Source: Candidatus Ichthyocystis sparus (GTDB lineage: Bacteria; Pseudomonadota; Gammaproteobacteria; Burkholderiales; 2013Ark19i). From it: 64,000 nucleotides of DNA. A model generated the notes under the pieces. It saw nothing but the letters and a program-made list of their open reading frames with translations. It did not search any database and was not told the origin of the DNA. The stretch lies in NCBI RefSeq assembly GCF_900078745.1, contig NZ_FKII01000056.1, forward strand, positions 1 to 64,000, read 5' to 3'. Both the position numbers and the translations under genes were made by a program. The first letter of the stretch is position 1; every line of letters starts with the position of its first letter. Positions 29,101 to 35,969 of the stretch are shown here, in pieces.

Positions 29101-30749
29101 CTAGACTGGTTTATGATCTCTTTTCTACTACTCGTGCATTTGCCAAAAAATCTTGCTCGCGGGTACTGAGCCGTTTCTTAAGTGATGTAAGAAGTGAAAT
29201 TTCTACGGTTAGGCAGGCTGTTATTTGGTGCAGAACCTATAAGAAACTTCATTTACTTGGTTCTATGGCTAAATTTCTTTGTACGTATCATTCCAAGTAC
29301 CGTCCTGATTTCATACGTTCTCTTGCCAATACTAGAGTATTATCAAGTTCATCTGATTGTAGCCTAGTGCCATTAAGTGGACGTGGGTTACTAAGTTTTT
29401 TATCGAAACTGGATTGTGCTATTGGTGAGGAAGTGAAGGCTGTATTTAACTTGGAGTGGGATGAGTTATCTGTTTCAGCTTTTGCCGGACTAGAAGATGG
29501 ATCATTGAGTGATATTGGTTGTGCAGATCTTATTAATATTCTCTATACCGTTACTGCTCCCGTAGTGGTATTTTCAATTTCTAAAGGATATGAAAAATAT
29601 CAAAGACGTATGATATGTCGAAGACGTGATCTAAACAAGAGCAAGACATCAGGAGGTGGTGCTAGTTCTCCCTGGACTTCTCTCCGACAAATTAGGACCG
29701 AGCCCAAGCCTGGGTCTTCTTCAACTCTTGGTCCTGTTATTAAACCTGTTGGTATGTTAACTGTTTCTGATCAACCTAGCAGTGTATCTGCGGTTGGCAC
29801 TGTCTCTACCGTTGTGACATCACCTGATGGTGCTAGATCTTCTTTGCTCCATGTTAAGACCGTTCCTAAAAAACGTGTGATAAGTGAAAGCAAGATATCA
29901 GGAAGTAGTGGTAAACGTGCGGAGGGTACGGAGCCAGGAAGTCTTGCTATTGATGTTGTCCGCTCTTTGGTTGCCTCTCTTCCACGACTTGAGCCTCGGC
30001 ATGGATTATCTTCTCGATCTGAATCATCGTCTAAGCGTCGTCTTCTATCTAAGATGCAGTTAGGGTCTTTGTCGCTATCAGATGCGGGTTCTGATCAGTC
30101 TCCTGGATTTGCGCTTTTTTGTAGAGATCAATCTGTCAGTTTATCTTCTACTGATACTGTCTCTACTGCTGTAGCGTTACCTAAAGGTGATGCTGGTTCT
30201 TCTTCATCTCTTGCTGCTACTGAGTCTGTTGCTGCGTCAACTGTTTCCGATAAACCTGTTGCTGCGTCAACTGTTTCCGATAAACCTGTTGCTGCGTCAA
30301 CTGTTTCCGATAAACCTGCTGGTGTATCTACTACTGACACTGTCTCTGCTGCTGTAGTATTACCTAAAGGTGCTACTGAGTCTTCTTTGTCTCTTGCTGC
30401 TACCGGATCTGTTGCTGCGTTAACTCTTTCTGGTGAGTCTTCTTCGATTATTAGTGAGGATGTTCTAGTCTCGACTGAGGTTGTTGCTTCCTCTTTGGAA
30501 GCTTTAGAAGATGAATCACCTTCACCCTCGTCTTTATCTCCATCTGAATTAGGATTAGCTGCTGATATTTCCTCTGCTTCTCCTCTGGCTAGGGAAGGTA
30601 TAGCTAGATTGACTGCGATTGATATTGCCTCTGAGTCGTGTGGGTTAGGTGGTGAATCACCTTCGCTTTCACCGGCATCTTCATCTTCATCTTCATATAT
30701 GTATTCGTCTCCATCTGAATCAGGATGGGATGCTGATCTTTCCTCTTAA
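26184..30749 (+). CDS. Largest family A protein: acidic and H1-like repeats, alpha-beta-alpha-beta
   Basis: 1521 residues from GTG 26184 (M-YPALPVASVA). Residues about 17-60 are seven EESVAA hexapeptides with one variant. Residues about 76-195 are Lys/Ala repeats of about 30 residues (SKGKAPAKKRGTS). Alpha 1 is about 221-380 (IWYSTHMAMCETSF, CLGEYHAKYRPRFVR), beta 1 about 473-650 (VQCVDLLGVKLHPDSA, IWCRTYKELHSVN), alpha 2 about 697-860 (CFGEYHARYRPDFVN), beta 2 about 956-1137 (CTYHSKYRPDFIR). The remainder is a Ser/Thr/Val-rich tail with a threefold decapeptide (AASTVSDKPV) and a tail nearly identical to part of 31438-34611. It stops early at ESGWDADLSS; the basic end seen in 31438 lies just downstream in another frame. 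GAGGGGGG supports the start. Function unknown. Confidence 0.9.
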   Translation: MYPALPVASVASASLPAEESVAAEESVAAEESVAAEEYVAAEESVAAEESVAAEESVAAAVASSRVDGSSLPVVKICKGVSAKGKCKAPAKKRGTSVVASPLTTAISKGVSAKSKGKAPAKKRGTSAVDSSPTAAISKGVSAKSKGKAPAKKRGTSAVDSSPTAAIGKGVSAKGKAPAKKRGTSVVASSSTTTTDKGVGARKGRGRVCSKKSSVSVPDCSSLHAMALPECLPMIKDLFSKVGVFARSVYEYMISEQLSPEVSDELSVTEEAIWYSTHMAMCETSFVSMCLGEYHAKYRPRFVRSIFLSKIQILSDADGSLLDFLLELDCAVLREVKYIFNSSWSEVSVSLEEGSLSAISCGDFVRVLNVAGIPAVALSANVEVPTKEGSSKKGTVSGSASVKGLTHSSPTVPQSLSSQSGSQLGSSLPLGEDSGAAPSESAMLSSPDIEIIEEPLVSTEASALTASSSGASLSVQCVDLLGVKLHPDSARIICDLFYAIRRSARMSCSKGLYRLLMAVRGELSGVVRVIWCRTYKELHSVNFIAKCLCLYHSNYRPDFVRSLGDIRVLSGSSDHRLVQLTGGELLSFLSKLDCALLEEVRSTFNSEWDELTDKVFSELEGESLSGVVCEDLVNASDAVGIPAVAFSVSPGYEKYRKRVIAKSRTLGSGQPSVSVRATVSAVVTSPVGTGKSSVSVQDCASLCAMVLPECALMIEDLFSEIGSLAISVYEDMVREQFPSEMSSRLSVAERAVWLLTYRATCEASFVSMCFGEYHARYRPDFVNSLSEIQVLSDVKGSLLDFLLELDCAICRAIESVFSSCWSEVSVSSEEESLNAISCGDFVRVLDIAGIPAVALSEKVGVSIKESKGKGASVTSVVDLTHSSPLSPQSLPSQSGSHSVGDSVGESSSNLVAAKRHKGNDSVSVPACTTTAVAQTVSTEAGTVTASAFPTSSSRASLSVQCVDLLGVKLHPCSARLVYDLFSTTRAFAKKSCSRVLSRFLSDVRSEISTVRQAVIWCRTYKKLHLLGSMAKFLCTYHSKYRPDFIRSLANTRVLSSSSDCSLVPLSGRGLLSFLSKLDCAIGEEVKAVFNLEWDELSVSAFAGLEDGSLSDIGCADLINILYTVTAPVVVFSISKGYEKYQRRMICRRRDLNKSKTSGGGASSPWTSLRQIRTEPKPGSSSTLGPVIKPVGMLTVSDQPSSVSAVGTVSTVVTSPDGARSSLLHVKTVPKKRVISESKISGSSGKRAEGTEPGSLAIDVVRSLVASLPRLEPRHGLSSRSESSSKRRLLSKMQLGSLSLSDAGSDQSPGFALFCRDQSVSLSSTDTVSTAVALPKGDAGSSSSLAATESVAASTVSDKPVAASTVSDKPVAASTVSDKPAGVSTTDTVSAAVVLPKGATESSLSLAATGSVAALTLSGESSSIISEDVLVSTEVVASSLEALEDESPSPSSLSPSELGLAADISSASPLAREGIARLTAIDIASESCGLGGESPSLSPASSSSSSYMYSSPSESGWDADLSS
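26236..26361 (+). repeat. 18-bp coding repeat, seven copies (EESVAA)
   Basis: Tandem gctgaagaatctgttgct units with one T-to-A variant (Ser to Tyr) near 26295. The repeated segment is acidic, in contrast to the basic repeats just downstream. Confidence 0.85.
26410..26755 (+). repeat. About 90-bp coding repeat, four copies (Lys/Ala-rich)
   Basis: Four copies each contain gctcctgccaaaaag; spacing is about 90 bases, the last unit shorter. The 26505-26680 copies are almost identical. Each encodes KGKAPAKKRGTS with a Ser/Ala spacer. Confidence 0.85.
30231..30320 (+). repeat. 30-bp coding repeat, three copies
   Basis: gctgcgtcaactgtttccga followed by taaacctgtt, three times in a row, in the tail of the 26184 gene. 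Confidence 0.9.
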
Positions 30750-30873
30750 ATCATTTGTTATGCAATTAGTTAAAGGACCTTTTGAGGTACCTACGAGAGG
30801 TAGTAGAGGTATGTTGTCTCCTCACTTCAGGGTAATTGCTCACATGGGAAGTGGACGAAAGGAAAAGAAATGA
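30741..30873 (+). pseudogene. Displaced basic C-terminus of the 26184 gene
   Basis: Just after (and overlapping) the stop, another frame reads LKSFVMQLVKGPFEVPTRG and ends GSGRKEKK. This matches KKSFIMQLIKGTFEVPTS and the basic end of 31438-34611. A deletion between DADLSS and the Lys-Lys-Ser-Phe motif removed about 200 residues' worth of DNA and shifted the frame, cutting the tail off. Confidence 0.7.
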
Positions 30874-31437
30874 GTAGTTTGTGAGAAGGATCTTGCTTCC
30901 TAATGCTAGTGTCACATAGTTTTATACGTTTGTTGTGTGTAGGTGATTTTTTTTTGTAAGATAATGGCCATCACTTGTGTTTGCGTGCTTGGATATTGGC
31001 CTTGTTTTTTTCTCATATTAATTTGGGTTTTTAGGCAGTATTTCATTTCCCCCACCTTTCTTGTCCAACAACAGTAAATATTACAGTACATTTCTTTACA
31101 CCAATATATTATTTACAATTTGCACATTATGAAATAAGTAACACTTATGCAATCATATTTATAACATAAAGTATCACTAAATTAATGGATAAAAGACTAA
31201 TTTTTAGTTGCAATTAGAGTAGTGAGTATCTATGTTTTATCTTGGTGATTGGTGGTTTCTTAATGAATAACAACGACCGTTATCACCTTTTCCTATCCAA
31301 ACTAAGTTTTATTGGTTTTCTATATTAGGGTTTGCGATTTTTGTTCTGTTACCTTCTGTTAGTATTATGTTAGTAGACTATTCATTACAATAATATAACA
31401 TACATATATGTTGATGCGGATGTGTTAAAGGTTAGTT
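30874..31437 (+). promoter_or_regulatory. Module T, then module U upstream of the 31438 gene
   Basis: Module T about 30890-31060 (agttttatacgtttgttgtg, gataatggccatcacttgtg). Module U about 31075-31437 (caacaacagtaaatattaca, cataaagtatcactaaatta, taatggataaaagactaat), ending in AAAGG before ATG 31438. Confidence 0.5.
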
Positions 31438-34400
31438 ATGAATCCTGTAGTCGGAGTCTGTGATTCTTACATTGGTACTGAATGTGATAATCACCCTGAT
31501 CGAAGTTCAATGGTTAATTTGCAGCAAGCTGAAGCTACATCTGTTTGTGTATTATACAGTATTGCTGGCACCACCACCTACACCACTGTTGCTACCTCTG
31601 CTGTAGGCAATGGCAAGGGTAGTGATAAGGATGAGAAGGGGGTTGGACCTGGTGTTCCTGCTTCTATTTCTGCTATAAAACTTGTTCAAGTTCCTGTTTG
31701 GGAAATTCCTGTTAATGTTCCTCCCTCTACTTCTATTGGAGGGATTGTTTACCTTCCTGTTCAATATGTTGATTTGCTAGGTGTTACGTTACTTCCTGAG
31801 GTTGCTGAAATAATTAAGGAGCTCTTTTGTAATTTTCGTAAATTTGCTGATCTTGTGTGTGATGTTGTGGTAGCTGACTATCTATCAACAATTAGCGAGA
31901 GCAGCGAGCTTTCCGCTACAGGGAGATATATTTGTTGTAAAAATTACAGGGAACTACACCTATCTGCTCTTATGTACAGGTGCCTCTGTGTGTATAATCT
32001 CAGATACCGCCCTAATTTTATACGTACCCTTACCATCACTGGCATTCAAGTATTATCGAGTTCATCTGATCGTAGGTTAGTACCATTAACTGGAAGTAGG
32101 TTACTAGATTTTTTATCAAGACTGGATTGTGCCATTAGCAACATAGTGAACTCTGTGTTTAACTTGAAGTGGGATGAAACAGCTAAGAGGTTTTTTTCTG
32201 AAGTAAAAGAGGGATCCTTGGGTTATGTTGGTTGTAAAGATCTTATTGCTGTTCTCGATGCTTGTGGTATCCCTGGGGTGGCGCTTGCAGAGCTTCGAAA
32301 GCATGAGAGACAAAATAGAGGTGGTACGTCGGGAAGTAGTAGAGGTACAGTTGGAGGTACTTCAGGAGTTGGTACTATTGATCTTGCACGTTCTTTGCCA
32401 TCTAGTGCTCAGTCGTTTCAATTGCCTCAGTCTAAACCTCAATCACGGCCAAGATTTTCGTCTCCATTAAGAGAATATGCTGGCTCGCCTTCCGAATTAA
32501 TTAGATTATCTTCTGCTGTAGGTCCTGATGGTGATGTTCCATTGTCTGTTCAATGTGTTGATTTACTTGGTGTCACGTTGCTTCCTGACAGTGCTGAAAT
32601 AATTAATAAACTCTTTCGTGATCTTCGTGTGTTTGCCAGGAATTTTACCGGTAAGGCAGTAACTGTCCACTCTTTCACGAATTTGATGAATAGTAAACTT
32701 TTGGAGATCGGGCGAGCTATTTGGTGCAAAAATTATAAGGAGGTGCAAAAATCTAATTTTATGTATAAGTGCCTTTGTGCATATTATTCTAGGCAATACC
32801 CTGACTTTATACGTGCTCTTGCCGGTATTAAAATATTATCCAGTCCCTCTGAGCGTAGGTTAGTGCCGCTAACAGGGGTTGTGTTGCTAGATTTTTTATC
32901 GAGACTAGAGTGTGCTATTCGTGAAACGCTGCTGCACATGTTTGAACTAGATTGGGGTGAAATGGTTGGTGATATTTTTGACAAACTAGAGGAGAGATCG
33001 CTGGATGCTGTTAATCTTAGAGATTTTGTTAGTGTGCTCGATGTCGCTGGCATTCCTTCATCAGTAACCTCTGGTTCCTCGGGGTATCTTAGATATTTCG
33101 TGGGAGTTAGAGATATTAGAGATAAGAATTCAAGAATTAGTAGTAAAATTACAAGTGAAGATGTAGTTTTAGGAAGTAGTGTTGTTGTAGCATTACCTAA
33201 AGGTGATGCTGGTTCTTCTTCGTCTCCTGCTACTATTGAGTCTGTTTCTGTGTCAACTGTTTCCGATAAACCTGTTGCTGCTTTAACTGTTTCTGATGAA
33301 CCTGCTGGTGTGACTGCTACTGATACTGTTTCTAATGCTGTAGCGTTACCTAAAGGTGCTGCTAAGTCTTCTTTGACTCTTGCTGCTACTGAGTCTGTTG
33401 CTGTGTCAACTGCTTCTGATGAACCTGCTGGTGTGACTGCTACTGATACTGTCTCTACTGCTGTAGCATTACCTAAAGGTGCTGCTGGTTCTTCTTCGTC
33501 TCTTGCTGCTACTGAGTCTGTTGCTGTGTCAACTGCTTCTGATGAACCTGTTGGTGTGACTGCTACTGATACTGTTTCTACTGCTGTAGCGTTACCTAAA
33601 GGTGCTTCTAAGTCTTCTTTGACTCTTGCTGCTACTGAATCTGTTGCTGTGTCAATTGCTTCTGATGAACCTGCTGGTGTGACTGCTACTGATACTGTTT
33701 CTACTGCTGTAGCATTACCTAAAGGTGCTGCTGGTTCTTCTTCGTCTCTTGTTGTTACTGAGCCTGTTGCTGCTTTAACTGTTTCCGGTGAGTCTTCTTC
33801 GATTATTAGTGGGGATGTTCTAGTATCGACTGTGGTTGTTGCTTCCGCTTTGGAAGCTTTAGAAGATGAATCACCTTCACCTTCGTCTTTGTTTCCATCT
33901 GAATTAGGATTAGCTGCTGATACTTCCTTTGCTTCTCCTCCGACTAGGGAAGGTAGAGTTAGATTGACTGCGGTTGATACTTCCTCTGAGTTGTGGGGGT
34001 TAGGTGGTGAATCACCTTCGGTTTCACCGGCATCTTCATCTTCATATATGTATTCGTCTCCGTCTGAATCAGGATGGGATGCTGATCTTTCCTCTTTCTC
34101 TCCAGAGTCACCTTTATTGACTAGAGAAGTTGGATTAGTTGAGGAAGGTATTGCTTCTACGTTGGGGGCTTTGGGTGAATCAACTCCTGCGTTCTCATCT
34201 GAGCAGCTAATAGTGCCGATTACTGCCTCTTCTTCTATTTCTGCCCCTATAGGAGAATCTTTTACGGCAGCTAAGGGTAGTTCTTATAGTTATTTTTACG
34301 GACCTAAGAAATCATTTATTATGCAACTGATTAAAGGGACTTTTGAGGTACCTACTAGCAGTGCTGACATTGGACCTTCCTCTTCCGCGCTTGTGGATGA

Positions 34401-34611
34401 TGTTCAGCCAGTAGCTGCTGCTAATGATATTGCTGCTGAGGAGGATGATGTGGGAGCGGGATTGGCAGCGTTGCTGAATCGAGGGTTTTTACCTTCAACA
34501 CTAATTGCCAGTGAATCAAATAGGTCTATAAGAGTTGATAGAAGTGGAGTATCTTCTTCACATCATAGTGGTGCTCAGAGAGGAGGTGGGCATAAAAGGA
34601 AGAGGAGTTAA
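31438..34611 (+). CDS. Chimeric protein: family B N-terminus, two beta-like domains, long basic tail
   Basis: 1057 residues. Residues 1-100 follow family B (MNPVVGVCDS, MVNLQQAEAT, VQVPVWEIP). Two beta-like domains follow, about 108-288 (VQYVDLLGVTLLPEVAE, CLCVYNLRYRPNFIR) and 368-552 (VQCVDLLGVTLLPDSAE, IWCKNYKEVQKSN, CLCAYYSRQYPDFIR); His of the usual YH is replaced in both. Then come 41-residue Ser/Thr/Ala repeats (EPAGVTATDTVS, ALPKGAA) at about 582-790. The tail contains LTREVGL, a YFYGPKKSFIMQLIK motif near 955, GAGLAALLNRGF near 1005 and ends GGGHKRKRS. No signal peptide. The basic end could act as a nuclear localisation signal and also fits the positively charged C-termini of type IV effectors; neither is shown. 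Confidence 0.9.
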   Translation: MNPVVGVCDSYIGTECDNHPDRSSMVNLQQAEATSVCVLYSIAGTTTYTTVATSAVGNGKGSDKDEKGVGPGVPASISAIKLVQVPVWEIPVNVPPSTSIGGIVYLPVQYVDLLGVTLLPEVAEIIKELFCNFRKFADLVCDVVVADYLSTISESSELSATGRYICCKNYRELHLSALMYRCLCVYNLRYRPNFIRTLTITGIQVLSSSSDRRLVPLTGSRLLDFLSRLDCAISNIVNSVFNLKWDETAKRFFSEVKEGSLGYVGCKDLIAVLDACGIPGVALAELRKHERQNRGGTSGSSRGTVGGTSGVGTIDLARSLPSSAQSFQLPQSKPQSRPRFSSPLREYAGSPSELIRLSSAVGPDGDVPLSVQCVDLLGVTLLPDSAEIINKLFRDLRVFARNFTGKAVTVHSFTNLMNSKLLEIGRAIWCKNYKEVQKSNFMYKCLCAYYSRQYPDFIRALAGIKILSSPSERRLVPLTGVVLLDFLSRLECAIRETLLHMFELDWGEMVGDIFDKLEERSLDAVNLRDFVSVLDVAGIPSSVTSGSSGYLRYFVGVRDIRDKNSRISSKITSEDVVLGSSVVVALPKGDAGSSSSPATIESVSVSTVSDKPVAALTVSDEPAGVTATDTVSNAVALPKGAAKSSLTLAATESVAVSTASDEPAGVTATDTVSTAVALPKGAAGSSSSLAATESVAVSTASDEPVGVTATDTVSTAVALPKGASKSSLTLAATESVAVSIASDEPAGVTATDTVSTAVALPKGAAGSSSSLVVTEPVAALTVSGESSSIISGDVLVSTVVVASALEALEDESPSPSSLFPSELGLAADTSFASPPTREGRVRLTAVDTSSELWGLGGESPSVSPASSSSYMYSSPSESGWDADLSSFSPESPLLTREVGLVEEGIASTLGALGESTPAFSSEQLIVPITASSSISAPIGESFTAAKGSSYSYFYGPKKSFIMQLIKGTFEVPTSSADIGPSSSALVDDVQPVAAANDIAAEEDDVGAGLAALLNRGFLPSTLIASESNRSIRVDRSGVSSSHHSGAQRGGGHKRKRS
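33260..33790 (+). repeat. 123-bp coding repeat, four copies plus partial flanks
   Basis: gtgactgctactgatactg occurs at 33310, 33433, 33556 and 33679, exactly 123 bases apart. Alternate copies are more alike (AAKSSLTLAA versus AAGSSSSLAA), suggesting duplication of a two-unit block. In frame throughout. Confidence 0.92.
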
Positions 34612-35100
34612 TTGTGAAAATTGATCCTATTTCTTGTTATTATCATTGCAAGATTTTATGCGTTTGTTGTGTGCAGAGGGAGGTTGTGCGATAGAGGCTC
34701 TTCTTCTTTGCATTGTTGAATCCTTATATGTAGGCGGTGTTTTTTTGCCTGTATTCATTTAAATTTTTGTGTTTTCCCAGCCCTCCACACTTACTTGTTC
34801 GATAAATATTACACTACATTAGTGAAGTAGTATATTTATTTAGTCATTTTTTATAGCAATACATTATTTTATCGTATTTTGTAATTTGTACGTTATCAAA
34901 AACGTTATGCTTATACAATCATACCCACTATATAAAATAGTACTAAATTAGTGGATAAGGAAAATTTTTAGTTTGATATTAATAAATAACAATGATCTTT
35001 TTTATCTTAAATTTTGCAATTTTTGTACTGTCATATATTAATGTAAGTAGTTTTTAGATATACCAATGACCCACATACTTTATATATGTTTATTTTTTCA
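34612..35100. repeat. Modules T and partial U
   Basis: Module T about 34640-34770 (gcaagattttatgcgtttgttg, gtaggcggtgtttttttgcc). Partial module U about 34795-35095 (cgataaatattacac, ttatcaaaaacgttatgctt, tataaaatagtactaaatta). Confidence 0.5.
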
Positions 35101-35869
35101 TATGTAATTTTTTATACCATATAAATTTTTATATTAAATGTATAAAGCTTATTTTTTTGTGATACCAATGCTTAATTTTTTATTAATTAAAATAATTATT
35201 AATGATCTTAGCGATAGTAAATAAATCTATACGGCGCACAATTTATTAATCGCTAAGTTTTTTGTTAATTTTATGTTTCTATAATAAAATTATTATCAAT
35301 CACTAATCACAAAATTTGCATACAAGAAGATATGTTAAATATTAAATTCGTATAATGTACATACTAATAATTTAGATATTTATTTTTTTATTGCATTTAT
35401 GATATATATATTATTAGTATTACTAAAGTATATTTTAAATACTCACACAATTTTTATATTATCCATATCAGTATACATATATTTCGTGATCCACTTACAT
35501 TAAATATGCATATTGGTTAATTTATTGTTTTACTTTGATAACATTAATCCATGTCATGCAACACATTTTATGTTTTTGTTATGAAGTATGGTGATTAGTA
35601 TTTGACATAAATATGTCATTGCTTATCTTTTGTGCAACTGGTAAAAATATGTCTCTCGATAATGTTAAGTAATAAATGCTCTTCATGTTAATTATGTAAT
35701 TGTGATTTCTTTGTTTGAAGCATTAATAATTCTTTAATATGCTTAGTACATTACTACAGTGTATGGCATTTAACTACATATTAGGCATGATTGGTTGTTT
35801 TTTTGACGCATTTTTTTGCCTAAATTAAGATATAAAAATAATAATGGTGTATGGCACATGTTATGTGCA
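35101..35869. other. AT-rich single-copy spacer
   Basis: Very AT-rich sequence with many short A/T runs, no open frame of note, and no copy noticed elsewhere in the window. Confidence 0.45.
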
Positions 35870-35969
35870 GTGTTATCTACTGTTTGTTGTGGTGTATATC
35901 TATTATTTTGGCATGTGAGTTGATAGTAGGATATTAATGTAATGAGCATGAGTAGATGGAGGGGGTGAT
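35870..35969 (+). promoter_or_regulatory. Short leader of the 35970 gene with strong GGAGGGGG
   Basis: Only the end of the module P pattern is recognisable (gcatgtgagttgatagtagg). GGAGGGGG at 35958-35965 is the strongest ribosome-binding-like site in the window and decides the start discussed for the gene. Confidence 0.5.

Noticed and set aside
33260-33790. CRISPR array
   Set aside because: Repeats are 123 bp, contiguous, in frame and without unique spacers. No cas genes. The same applies to the other tandem repeats.
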